A stretch of DNA of 64,000 bases from Paraburkholderia sp. BL23I1N1 (GTDB lineage: Bacteria > Pseudomonadota > Gammaproteobacteria > Burkholderiales > Burkholderiaceae): assembly GCF_003610295.1 (NCBI RefSeq), contig NZ_RAPV01000001.1, positions 1,736,001 through 1,800,000 of the forward strand, in the 5' to 3' direction. The position numbers and the translations under genes are program-made. The notes under the pieces were generated by a model. That model saw only the letters and a list, made by a program, of their open reading frames with translations, did not search any database and had not been told where the DNA came from. Within the stretch, counting starts at the first letter, position 1. Each line of letters starts with the position of its first letter. Positions 36,706-45,531 of this stretch are shown piece after piece.

Positions 36706-37281
36706 ATGGGCATCTATGCAGAACTGGTCGGCAACGTGCTGGTGTCGCCGACGATGAAACAGGTCAATACCGCGAGCGGCACGCGCCGCATTGTCGAGTT
36801 GCGCGTCATGTCCGCCAGTTACCGGCGGCTTGAGGACGGCACGCTGGAGCAGCGCGAAGAGCGGACATTTCCCGTCGACGTGACCATCTGGAACGAGCGC
36901 CTTACAGAGCGTGTGCTGCAGCACATCCGCACCGGTGCCAGCGTTGTCGTGCGCGGCGACTTTTATGTCAGTCCGTGGGTCACCCGCGACAATGAGGCGG
37001 ACGCCGGCGCGCATATCGACGCCGAGTCCATCTCGCTCAATCTCGTGCGGATCGACCAGGTCGTGTATCGGGCGCGGCAGACACGTGAAGCAGAAACTCC
37101 GGATGGTTCGTCGCCCGACCAGGGTGCAGCCGGGTCGGAGGATCCGGACAACGCTGACACACCGCAGGCCGAGGCCATCGAGGACGATGCGCCACCATCG
37201 GACTCCCCAGAACCTGACGCCAGGTCCTCCCATTCTGCCAGCCGGCGTTCGCGTCGGGCTGCGCGGACGCAAGCGCAATGA
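36706..37281 (+). CDS. ssb: Single-stranded DNA-binding protein of the element
   Basis: 191 residues. The OB-fold core covers residues 1-115: MGIYAELVGNVLVSPTMKQV, then RTFPVDVTIWNERLTERVLQ and TGASVVVRGDFYVSPWVT. The tail is acidic and low-complexity, as in SSB proteins, but does not end in the DDDIPF-type tip of chromosomal SSB. It should cover single strands during transfer or replication of the element. Its stop overlaps the next start (ATGA). Confidence 0.85.
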   Translation: MGIYAELVGNVLVSPTMKQVNTASGTRRIVELRVMSASYRRLEDGTLEQREERTFPVDVTIWNERLTERVLQHIRTGASVVVRGDFYVSPWVTRDNEADAGAHIDAESISLNLVRIDQVVYRARQTREAETPDGSSPDQGAAGSEDPDNADTPQAEAIEDDAPPSDSPEPDARSSHSASRRSRRAARTQAQ

Positions 37282-37622
37282 CGCACCCTGATTGCTGCCG
37301 CTGCAGTTCCCGTTCGTGCGTCGAGCCGCGGCGGGATTCCCGGGCTTCGCGGGAGGACGCGGCCACGAACGGCAGCGCATGTCCCGTCATAGCGGATATC
37401 GAAGAAGAGCGGATGCTGCGTGCGCTTGTATCCGAAGGCCTGGCCGTCGCGCGGTACGAACCTTTTGTCGCGTGCTTTCGCGGATGGCACGTCCGGGTCT
37501 CAGAGGGTGGTCGTTTCGGGGCAGGGCGCTCTACGGCGACCGTCGAGATTCATTGTCCCCAGCATGCGGCGTCAGGTCCGGCCTGCCGCTTTCTGCTGTG
37601 TGACCAGACCGTGTTCGAGTGA
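37278..37622 (+). CDS. Small Cys-rich protein coupled to ssb, unknown (114 aa)
   Basis: Begins MTHPDCCRCSSRSC and contains EERMLRALVSEGLAVARYEP and CFRGWHVRVSEGG. The start overlaps the ssb stop by four bases, which argues for translation by coupling. Family not recognised. In related elements topoisomerase III often follows ssb; here this small gene and a decayed region take its place. Confidence 0.5.
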   Translation: MTHPDCCRCSSRSCVEPRRDSRASREDAATNGSACPVIADIEEERMLRALVSEGLAVARYEPFVACFRGWHVRVSEGGRFGAGRSTATVEIHCPQHAASGPACRFLLCDQTVFE

Positions 37623-37804
37623 TGACGCAGCCAACGCCCGCCAGACCGCCGCATCGCCTGCCCGAACGCCCCGGGCGCGCAAATGCGTTACGTAAGAATC
37701 TAAGAATCTGGTGTGGCCATTTGCAGCGTGTCATTGAATGACGGACTCGCACCGCCGGGCGCACAGACGCCATCATCGGGACGTGCGCCCGGTCGCTTCA
37801 ACTC
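37623..37804. other. Short gap at the end of the replication module
   Basis: 180 bp with nothing recognised. It contains the direct repeat aagaatctaagaatct at 37694-37709. The rightward operon meets the leftward phospholipase-like pseudogene here. Confidence 0.3.
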
Positions 37805-39695
37805 TCAACCGAGATAGTGCGCGAGGGAGGGGGCCTCAATGCTCGCGGGATTTTGCCAGCCCGCGTCGGTGTGCAGAAAGCCGCTCCACGGGCGGTTGCC
37901 CTCGTGCTTGAGTTCCGCCTGGACGCCGCGGAAACGGTAGTGTTCGTAGAGATCCAGCACATGCACCATGTACGCCTGTGCCAGTTGCGGGTTTCGGCGC
38001 ACGATGACGAGGTTGTCGTCGTTGGCGTACGAGGCCTTGTAGCCCAGGTTGTGGCTACCCGTGACGACTACGCATCCGTCTTCGGAGAGCGGGTCGATCA
38101 CAAGGATCTTGTCGTGAATGATGGCGTTGCCGGCGCTGAGCAGTTCGCGCTCGAAGTTGCCCGTGATGTCACCGGAAGAGCGCGTTCGCTCGCACGATGT
38201 GCACGCCGCTTTCTTCGAAGAGCGAAGGCTGGTAGTGACTGTCCTGGGCGTCGCTACTGTCATCGTCGCCGCCGTCTGCGCGATCCTGCGGGCTGATGTA
38301 GTTCGGCATCGCCATCGGGCTGCTGATGGCCCCGTACACCAGCAGACTGGTGTCCTTGCGGCCCATGTCGATTGCTTCCTGCACGATACTGGTCGCGCCT
38401 TTCACGCTGGGCAGAAAGACGGCGAAAAAGACCGCCTGCCTTGCGTTACGGATGAAACCGTACACCTCGTTAAGATCGGGCGGCAAGGCCGGGTTGCTGG
38501 ACGGCTTGTTGGCCTGCCGCGTATTGGGCGACCTCCACAGCCGCAGCGCACCCGCATCGAGGGTGACTGCCGGCAGCGCCCCGGCGTTGGCGCTGCGCAG
38601 CTGCGCGCCCTGTACATTGCGCGCCGGCGCCAAGCTGGGCTGTGGCTCCTCGAAATGGCTGGTGTCGTCGCGCAGGTCGTTCCAGTACTGCAGAAACTGC
38701 GCAGCAAGCTCCGGGTGCCCGGCCACATAGCTGTTGTTGCTCTGGGCGCACAAGCCGTTCTCCGTCCAGTTCAGGCTGCCTGAGAGCACCGCCTGGGGCT
38801 GACCATGCTGGTCTACATAGACGGCGAACTTGTTGTGCCCGATATGGCCATTGTTGTTGAACATGCGGTCGTGCATCTCCGCAAGGCCGGCTTCGCGCAA
38901 CTTCTTGCGGGCCAGATCGTTCTCGGTGTCCCAGGCCTTGGTGGTCTTGTCGAAGCTGGAGTTCGACAGGATGAGATGTACATTGGGCGCATGCTCGACG
39001 ATCAGCTGTCGTAGCAACGGGTCGGTCAGTTCATAAAGCGCGAGATAGAGCTCACCGCCTCCGTGGAGGCGATCGAAGAGGCCCTGGACCAGATCTGGAA
39101 GGTCGCCCGCCAGGTAGGCGCGAATCGGGCTATCGACTTTGACGATCTCGTCCTTGACATCGCCTTTGGTCGGCACATGACCGAGCGTCTTTTCCATTGC
39201 GTGGCTAAGCCACTGCGTGGAGAGGATGCCGCTGTTGAATGCGGCGTGAATCTCGCCAAAGTCGCTGGTGACCTTGATATCGCCCGTCTCGATGCCCTCG
39301 TCAAGATAACCGAGTGGCAGCGGAGCGCCTGTGTACTGCGCGACTGCTGGTGCCGCGACGGGTTGCAACCCGTCGCGCATGCGGGCCACCGGGCGGATGC
39401 GGTATTTCACAATGGGGTCTGCCGGGCGCAGACTGGCTTCATCACGGCGCTGCCGCACGGTAAGGTCGCGCCAGGTGAATTTCTGTACAGGCCAGACCGA
39501 CGTGGTCTGCGGCACCCAGTCGGGATTGGACTGGCCTTCAAAGGCAACCCACGCAGCCAGTGGACGTTCGGTTCCGTCTGCATAAATGCGGGTGATTTCG
39601 AATCCAAGACACTCGGCAATGACCTGTTCGACAGACCATGCGACGTAAGCGACAGCATTGTTGGCGTAAGCCCTGGCGGATCGGATGACGGACAA
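37805..39695 (-). pseudogene. Phospholipase D-like phosphodiesterase, frameshifted
   Basis: Two consecutive frames encode one protein. The first (508 residues from a TTG at 39695, preceded by AGGAG) contains the HKD motif GHNKFAVYVDQHG with LSGSLNWTENG. Near 38180 the frame shifts after HIVRANAL. The second frame carries the other catalytic half IIHDKILVIDPLSED with VVVTGSHNLGYKAS, ending ASIEAPSLAHYLG. Both PLD half-sites, each with His, Lys and Asp, are otherwise intact. It is either a recent pseudogene or a sequencing error. Such enzymes cut lipid or nucleic acid phosphodiesters, often as effectors or defence nucleases. Confidence 0.8.
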
Positions 39696-40094
39696 GATGA
39701 TCTCCTGGTGGTTGTTCCTGGCAGCGGCTCTGGGGCCACCACCCGTTGCATCGTGAGCGCGGCCGATGATGCATTTGTGACAACCCGGAAGGTGCTTTGT
39801 GATTCAGGATGCAGTGCCGCCGCCGCGAGTCAGCGCACCTCGCGCGCGGCTGGCCGGATTGTTGGCAGGTACACGGCCGGGCGGTTGGTATCGATCCATC
39901 TGCCGGGTACGGGCTTCTTCGCACCGTTGACTGGTCGACTTGTGAAGATGCCGGATGCTTTTCCGATCGTCGCGGTGACGCACGTGATGGCAGCGACGAC
40001 GCAGATGCGCTGCGGTGCTCGCGTTTGCCCGATTTCAGGAAAGTGCTTCTGATGCCTGTCGCCAGGCCGTTAGCTGTGCGAGAATGCGTGCCGC
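39696..40094. other. Intergenic region between PLD-like gene and tRNA
   Basis: 400 bp. No gene supported. The promoter for the leftward PLD-like gene should be near 39700-39800, and a promoter for the tRNA near 40040-40090. Confidence 0.3.
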
Positions 40095-40168
40095 GCGGGT
40101 GTAGCTCAATGGCAGAGCAGAAGCCTTCCAAGCTTACGACGAGGGTTCGATTCCCTTCACCCGCTCCA
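40095..40168 (+). tRNA. tRNA-Gly (anticodon UCC)
   Basis: A complete cloverleaf. The acceptor stem GCGGGTG pairs with CACCCGC, the D arm is GCTC-AATGGCA-GAGC, and the anticodon loop CTTCCAA reads TCC. The T arm GAGGG-TTCGATT-CCCTT has one G-U pair, and the discriminator T is followed by an encoded CCA. Only the outermost anticodon-stem pair is mismatched, which I recall also from Burkholderia tRNA-Gly(UCC). tRNA-Gly 3' ends are common attachment sites for integrative elements such as ICEclc, so this isolated copy may mark a past or present junction. Confidence 0.93.
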
Positions 40169-40194
40169 TCACGCAGCCGTAGACCGGCTGGGTC

Positions 40195-40640
40195 GGCTCA
40201 GTTGGGTCTGGCTGACAACTGCGGCAGCAGCACCCGAACTGAATGCGTAATTGACGCCGGCACCCCGGTGCGCTGAAGCGATGCATACAACGTCGAGTCT
40301 GTGCTTGCCACTGCGCCACTCACTTTCCTGGACGATCCGCAATTGTTCAACTGGCGGTAGACGGAGGCAACGGTCAATCCTCCGAACCTGTATGACGCCC
40401 CCAAGCTGTACGCACGACTGTCGACACAGTCGCCTGCCGCATCGAAGCCGTAGAGCCCGCCAGACCTGCAACCGTCGTAGTGACGCTCTGATACTTGACC
40501 GCGTTGTTGTTGTTACGGATGCGGTTGCCGATGTTGTCGTTATAGTACGGCTGGGCCGCGAAGGTGTCACCACCGCGATGGGATCATGGTCCGTACAGCA
40601 TGATCGAGCCCCGCGCGTGCGAGGTACCGCTGGCGCCAGG
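40195..40640 (-). pseudogene. Porin relic (OmpC type)
   Basis: Minus-strand fragments in different frames match a Burkholderia porin: AAQPYYNDNIGNRIRNNNNA, then VKYQSVTTTVAGL, then GASYRFGGLTVASVYRQLNN. Frameshifts and stops separate them and neither the signal peptide nor the C-terminal Phe strand is present. This is a decayed porin fragment. Confidence 0.75.
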
Positions 40641-40967
40641 CATTCCCATGAGAGACCGAACTGGACCAATGTGCTCATTTCGCTTCACAACAATTTCAGG
40701 ACGAGTTGATAATAAGAGTGAGACGGGGCGGATAGTCACGGATGAAAACTCATAGGAGTGCAAATCAAGTGTAAAGACTTCGCTGGTCAGTTCCTGCGGT
40801 GCCGGTCGCCTCGCTCCCGTCGCTGTGTCGAATTCGCTGCGGCCAAGGTCGAATGCTCGATCGGGCTCGTGTTATGTTGCCGGCGATTCTGCCCAGTCCG
40901 GTGAGGATTGCTTCCGGTCGCACCACGCGATTGCTTACTGGTGCGGTCGGAAAGCATCGGGATTCCA

Positions 40968-41330
40968 TTAAAGTCTCGAATTTTCGGGTTGCTTGGTTGT
41001 ACGTGGCAGCAGCGCCTGAACATCGGAGACCATCCCTTGCATGGCCTCGCTCGGGCTGGCGGTCTTTGCTACAACCGACTCGATTCGTGCCTTGATCGCG
41101 GTGACGATTTTTGCTGCGTTCGGGCGGGGGAAGCCATACCATTCCGTAAGCCGGGCCAGCAGGCCGCCAGTGACAGCAGAGTTGGCCGCGAATGCCCGAC
41201 TGAAGGTGATCTGATCGTCGTCCCGACATTGTTCCGGCCGGCGTCGACCGACGAGTGGCGCGTCAGCAGTTGGTCGTTCCGGTGGATCGTAGATGTCGCC
41301 TCTCGAGACGCCAATCCCTGGGGACAATGC
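40968..41330 (-). pseudogene. Decayed gene, possibly an extracellular solute-binding protein
   Basis: The minus strand has a protein-like stretch: ANSAVTGGLLARLTEWYGFP, then NAAKIVTAIKARIESVVAKT and SPSEAMQGMVSDVQALLP. Its pattern resembles the C-terminal end of sugar-type solute-binding proteins. Upstream sequence has no coherent frame. Weak evidence; listed as a likely relic only. Confidence 0.3.
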
Positions 41331-41599
41331 GAATGCTGCGTCAGCCACTGCCAGCGAAATTCGGATCGACGGATCTGAACGGAGGGCATACCTGTTCGAT
41401 TTCCAGCCGATCATCGACGCCGTCGGTCGGCAGCGATGATCACGTCGCGGATTCGCGGATCGGTTTGGCCGGCGATCTGGCGCAACAAAATATCTGGCTG
41501 TGGCCCGTCGCCACACGTCGTTACGTGCGATATGGGCAGCAGAGCACCTGAAGCGTGCTGACAAGGTGGTGCTGCGCTTTCGCCACTGAAGTCACTGCC

Positions 41600-42104
41600 G
41601 CGCCTTCGCGTAATCTCGGGCGCGCGCACACGCCGACCGCCGACGGGTTTCTATTGATGGTGAGCTTCTTCGGGAGTCGCGGCGATCATTTGACCGCCGG
41701 GCGTTTCAATGCCTTAAAACCATCAAACTCTCGACAGCATGGCCGTAAGGTCTACTTTAGGCCCCGAAGCAATTGGATCGTAGACGGTTTACCTCGTAAA
41801 GCGATGCTTAATCTCACAAATTCGGAGGATGATCGTGGCTCCGCGTGGTGCCGCTAGGCCCACGCACTAATTCAGTAAAACGAACGATGTTGTCTTGATT
41901 GGTGCTTTGAGAAGGGCGGGCTTCAAGATTTTTTCGAGGGTGATGTTGATGTTCCAATGTGGCCCGCCGAATACCGGGAACAGGCGGGAGGAATCCTCGG
42001 TATCGCTTACGGTAGTCCGCTCGATGACCGGGCTAAGGCATCATCCAACAAGGACAACCTGCCGCAAGTCTTCCGGCAAACCTCGGCGTAGAGGTTCGTT
42101 CAGC
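41600..42104. other. Decayed region
   Basis: About 500 bp with no intact gene. A short plus-strand stretch (41930-42090) reads VDVPMWPAEYREQAGGILGI and looks like the end of a lost gene, but I cannot name it. Confidence 0.3.
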
Positions 42105-42566
42105 CTAATGTTGGTCGGTGCACGTCAATGGCGGGATCGGTGATTTCAGTCCCCCAACGGCAAAGTGGTTAAGCGAATCGAGCGCCATCAGAAAGCGATG
42201 AGCAGGCACTGTCGCGAGCTGTTTGTCATGAAGTAACAAAACTTTTTCAATTGCGCTCTTGTCCGCATCAAGCATCTCCCAGGCTTCGCCACGCTCGGCC
42301 CTGGCGATACATCGTTCAAGCGCGGCCTCCGCGTGCTGGAAAGGTCGGCTGCCGGCGCTTGCGGGTATTTCCTCCCGAAGATACCAGGCTGTATAGACGG
42401 CTTTGAGCAGGCATACCAGCAAATCGACGTTACCGTGGCCGCTGGTGATGGTTTCCAGTGCGAGATGATGTTCGAGTGAAAGTGACCGGATCCGGGCAAC
42501 CGGAAGCGGCAACAGCATGCTTTTGCCCAGCGGCGGGCGCGAACGCGAGGAAGACTTCCGACTCAT
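42105..42566 (-). CDS. Protein of unknown function (153 aa)
   Basis: MSRKSSSRSRPPLGKSMLLP begins a helical protein with LALETITSGHGNVDLLVCLL, KAVYTAWYLREEI and HAEAALERCIARAERGEAWE. The codon pattern is coding-like and the frame is intact. A TTG 12 bases upstream is an alternative start. Ribosome site weak. No domain recognised; it lies at the edge between decayed DNA and the right-hand element genes. Confidence 0.55.
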   Translation of the reverse strand: MSRKSSSRSRPPLGKSMLLPLPVARIRSLSLEHHLALETITSGHGNVDLLVCLLKAVYTAWYLREEIPASAGSRPFQHAEAALERCIARAERGEAWEMLDADKSAIEKVLLLHDKQLATVPAHRFLMALDSLNHFAVGGLKSPIPPLTCTDQH

Positions 42567-42656
42567 TTGATTGGTCAATATTTGGTGCAGCTGGCGACGG
42601 TTGAGACAGCCTGCGCGTGCGGCGGTCCATACCTGCCGGCCGGATGAGCCTGATTG

Positions 42657-42995
42657 TCAAAGAATTCGAAGGTTTCGAATCTTTCCGATTGCTGGTGAGC
42701 GCTGGAGGATGAGCTCGGTAATGTAATCGGGCAGGAGATCCCGGAGAAGATTGTCTGGGATGCCTTCCACGCGCTGCGATGGCACCCGTACGATGAACGC
42801 GTCGGGATCGGTTCTCAGGCTGTGCTCGTAGCTGACTTGGTAATCCATGTGAGGTGCCGTCCGGCAGACCAGGTGATCGGAAAGGCAGTATGGCGACTGC
42901 TTGTTGGTTTTCAAGACCCTGGCGACGCCCGGAATAAATGAACCGGAGGAATACCCGTAAGACGCTGGGAGCCGACCATGCGAGGATGGGCGCAT
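42657..42995 (-). CDS. Possible protein of unknown function (112 aa)
   Basis: The last 65 residues (MDYQVSYEHSLRTDPDAFIV, then SQRVEGIPDNLLRDLLPDYI) look coding. The N-terminal part is less convincing, and the start could be 42995 or nearer 42850. No domain recognised. Confidence 0.4.
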   Translation of the reverse strand: MRPSSHGRLPASYGYSSGSFIPGVARVLKTNKQSPYCLSDHLVCRTAPHMDYQVSYEHSLRTDPDAFIVRVPSQRVEGIPDNLLRDLLPDYITELILQRSPAIGKIRNLRIL

Positions 42996-43231
42996 CCGCT
43001 GGTACCCGGGATCGCTGTCCCTTTGTCGTGGAACCGAACTCACTGATTTGAAACTTGCGCGGCGCGATCGATATCGCGGCGACGCGCCCATTGTGCTATG
43101 GCGTCCGGACGGACTTGCGTGCGTGCCGTCTTCGCGATAGGGTACGCAATCCGTATCTCGGACGCTACCGGCAAGCTACCCAGCGTATGGGAAGCCACCA
43201 GGGATGTCATTCAACGAAGAGGAAGAAGGTA

Positions 43232-43513
43232 ATGAACAAGCAGGAACTGATTGATGCGGTTGCGTCGGCTACGGGCTCGAGCAAGTCCATCACGGGTGAG
43301 GCAATCGATGCCGTTGTCAGCGCAATCACGAAAGCCGTGGTCAGGGGAGAGACGGTGCAACTGGTCGGGTTTGGCTCGTTCAGTCAGGGCAAGCGCGCCG
43401 CGCGTACGGGCCGCAATCCGGCGACGGGCGAGGAAATCAGCATCGCTGCGGCAAAGACCGTGAAGTTCACCGCTGGCAAGGCGTTCAAGGACGCGGTCAA
43501 CGGCAGCAGGTAA
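43232..43513 (+). CDS. hup: HU-family nucleoid protein
   Basis: 93 residues, the normal HU length. [20 protein letters not shown] starts the helical dimer body, [20 protein letters not shown] is the signature stretch before the beta arms, and [19 protein letters not shown] ends them. GGAAGAAGG lies upstream. Element-borne HU or IHF-like proteins help DNA bending in replication, transfer or silencing. It converges with the traB-like gene, ending 9 bp from its stop. Confidence 0.93.
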   Translation: MNKQELIDAVASATGSSKSITGEAIDAVVSAITKAVVRGETVQLVGFGSFSQGKRAARTGRNPATGEEISIAAAKTVKFTAGKAFKDAVNGSR

Positions 43514-43522
43514 GCAGCACGG

Positions 43523-44788
43523 TTACCTGTTCGTGGCGCGTAACAGCGGGGCACCCGCCAGACGCGCCACCGACGCGATCCCCTGTTGCTGGATGCGCGA
43601 CAGCGCAAGGTCGCCGTCGAACCAGCCGTTCGACTGGCTGATAACGACATCCGGCTTTTCAACTAATGTGCGCCAGTGCGGCCACCACAGCAGATCCTCG
43701 TAGCAGAGTGATATCGCCGCGCGCTTACCGGCGATAACGGGATACGGTTGCGCGAGACTCCCTGGGACGGCACTGGTTGCTCCTCCCGGGCGCCATAGCG
43801 CGAGCGGTACAGGTTGCCGGCTATTGACACGGCCATGCCCCGCACCAATGATGATCGCGCTATCGGTGTACCGCAACGGTACGGTCTTCACGGCGATGTC
43901 TATCCCGATCACGAGTGTCTGGCCGATGGCGCGCATGCGTTGGATATCGGCACGCCACCAGAGCGCCGTCGAAGCGCGCCACAAACCGGCGATTTGTTCG
44001 GGGAGGATCACGACGATGTTCCCTGCTGCGAACGCGCGCCGGGCTATTGCCTGAAGCCGCGCGTTGCGTTCGTAGAGCGGTGTGTAGCTGGACTGGTCAA
44101 AGCGACCGAGTGCTGTGTCGACCGCGATCCATCCGGCAGGCGGTGCCGCAGAGCCGAACTGCCAATGTGCGCAGACAGAAAGGCATACAAGTGCCGTCCA
44201 CGTGACCCGCGTCCTGGGCCACGCTTGCGGCATGGCGGCGGCGCACAGCGCAGCCATGCCCAGGCCCATGCCAACCCATCGCCATCCAGGATAAAGTGTG
44301 CTCGCCACATGGAGCGGCGATAGCCACCCGATGATGCCGACCGGCGGAACAGTGACGACCAATGTCGCGACCACCGCGCGCCAGACGTGACTGCGATCAA
44401 GAAGCGAGCGACCGGGTTTGAGCAGGACCCAGGGCAACGCAAGTACGATGGCCTGAAGCACCCACAGCACCATGCCGAGCGCGAGCGCGGGCGGCCGCGT
44501 GAGCTCGTCGTAGCCCCCGAAGAACCGCGCACATACCATCGGGATGTCGCGTGCGCCGGCAAGATAATAACTGGCCCAAAGCATGAAGGCAGCGAGCTGG
44601 CTGCGCAACCTCGACCAGGCGGCCGGCAACGCCAGCAGCGCGATTGCGTAGTGCCCGGGATACCAGGCAGTCAGTGCGACCGCCGTTCCAATCCCTGCCG
44701 CAAGAAGCGTGTGGGCCACGCGCGACGGGTGTTGACGTCCTGTGAGTGCAGCCTGGGGCGAAGCAGAAAATTCGGTGTTTTGCATCAT
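43523..44788 (-). CDS. TraB-like conjugal transfer protein (nitrilase-superfamily membrane protein)
   Basis: About 421 residues from 44788; the frame stays open to 44896. The N-terminal half has six or so membrane segments (IGTAVALTAWYPGHYAIALL, VVATLVVTVPPVGIIGWL). The C-terminal half is a carbon-nitrogen hydrolase-like domain: VVILPEQIAGLW supplies the Glu, AISLCYEDLLWWPHW the Cys. Apolipoprotein N-acyltransferase has this same layout, and Ti-plasmid TraB is similar. The Lys of the triad is not obvious (RQPVPLALWRPG occupies that region). Likely an inner-membrane transfer accessory. No clear ribosome site at either start. Confidence 0.7.
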   Translation of the reverse strand: MMQNTEFSASPQAALTGRQHPSRVAHTLLAAGIGTAVALTAWYPGHYAIALLALPAAWSRLRSQLAAFMLWASYYLAGARDIPMVCARFFGGYDELTRPPALALGMVLWVLQAIVLALPWVLLKPGRSLLDRSHVWRAVVATLVVTVPPVGIIGWLSPLHVASTLYPGWRWVGMGLGMAALCAAAMPQAWPRTRVTWTALVCLSVCAHWQFGSAAPPAGWIAVDTALGRFDQSSYTPLYERNARLQAIARRAFAAGNIVVILPEQIAGLWRASTALWWRADIQRMRAIGQTLVIGIDIAVKTVPLRYTDSAIIIGAGHGRVNSRQPVPLALWRPGGATSAVPGSLAQPYPVIAGKRAAISLCYEDLLWWPHWRTLVEKPDVVISQSNGWFDGDLALSRIQQQGIASVARLAGAPLLRATNR

Positions 44789-44975
44789 CAGCAGCCCGCG
44801 GTAACCCGGAATCCCCCGAAGCAGGAGGACACCTCGCAAGTGTAATCGCGCTGTTGCCCCGTCGGGCCGATCGAACCAACGCAATGCGATGGCCATTTTG
44901 TTGTTGAAGAAATTGCTCGTCGATATTCCAGGCGGCGGGAAGCGGAGACGCAGGTTGATCGGATGGGATGAAAAT

Positions 44976-45003
44976 GCCCCTGTTCGCTTGCGAGAACAGG
45001 GGC
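44976..45003 (-). terminator. Rho-independent terminator after the DUF3085 gene
   Basis: A 10-bp perfect stem (GCCCCTGTTC with GAACAGGGGC) and an 8-base loop. On the minus strand it is followed by ATTTTCAT. It lies 41 bp after the stop of the DUF3085 gene and should end the leftward transcript. Confidence 0.85.
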
Positions 45004-45043
45004 TTCAGGACGACGCCTGTTGTTTCCTCGTGTCTGAAGGCCG

Positions 45044-45409
45044 TCAGGCATCGCGTAGGACTACATCAAGATAGAGGTGATGTTCGTCTGCACGAATTTC
45101 CAGATTCCAGCCGTCGTCAATAACACGGTCGAAAATGGCGGCGTCATGATCGAAATATTCGGCAAAGTCGTCGCCGCCGAATTCGGTACATGCGAGGCTC
45201 CACCATTCATCGAATGACACCGTTTCGGGATTGCAACCAACGGCATATGCAATGAGGCGGGATTCGCCGTTTCGCGACGTAACACGCGACGGGCTGGATT
45301 TCTCCGACATCATGTAGACGCCGTGATCCTTGACCAGGATGACCCGGCAGGCAAGCGTGCGGGCCTCGACGAGGACCGGACGCAGTTCTGAAGCAGGAAA
45401 CAGGATCAT
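45044..45409 (-). CDS. DUF3085-like protein
   Basis: 121 residues. GVYMMSEKSSPSRVTSRNGE, then LIAYAVGCNPETVSFDEWW and EFGGDDFAEYFDHDAAIFD resemble DUF3085 proteins of plasmids and integrative elements. GGAGG precedes the start. Function unknown. Last gene of the leftward group, followed by a strong terminator. Confidence 0.65.
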   Translation of the reverse strand: MILFPASELRPVLVEARTLACRVILVKDHGVYMMSEKSSPSRVTSRNGESRLIAYAVGCNPETVSFDEWWSLACTEFGGDDFAEYFDHDAAIFDRVIDDGWNLEIRADEHHLYLDVVLRDA

Positions 45410-45531
45410 GCTGCATACCTCCAGAAGTTTAGGGAATTGGCGAAGCTGGGTGGTTGCTGAATGGCGCAGGAACTATCAGCTCCGCCGTCTGCAGTGCAGG
45501 GATGGTTCAGGTAGATGAGTTATGAGCGAGG

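Noticed and set aside
40145..40168. attL/attR pair based on the tRNA-Gly 3' end
   Set aside because: I found no second copy of this 3' end in the window by eye, so an integration boundary cannot be claimed.
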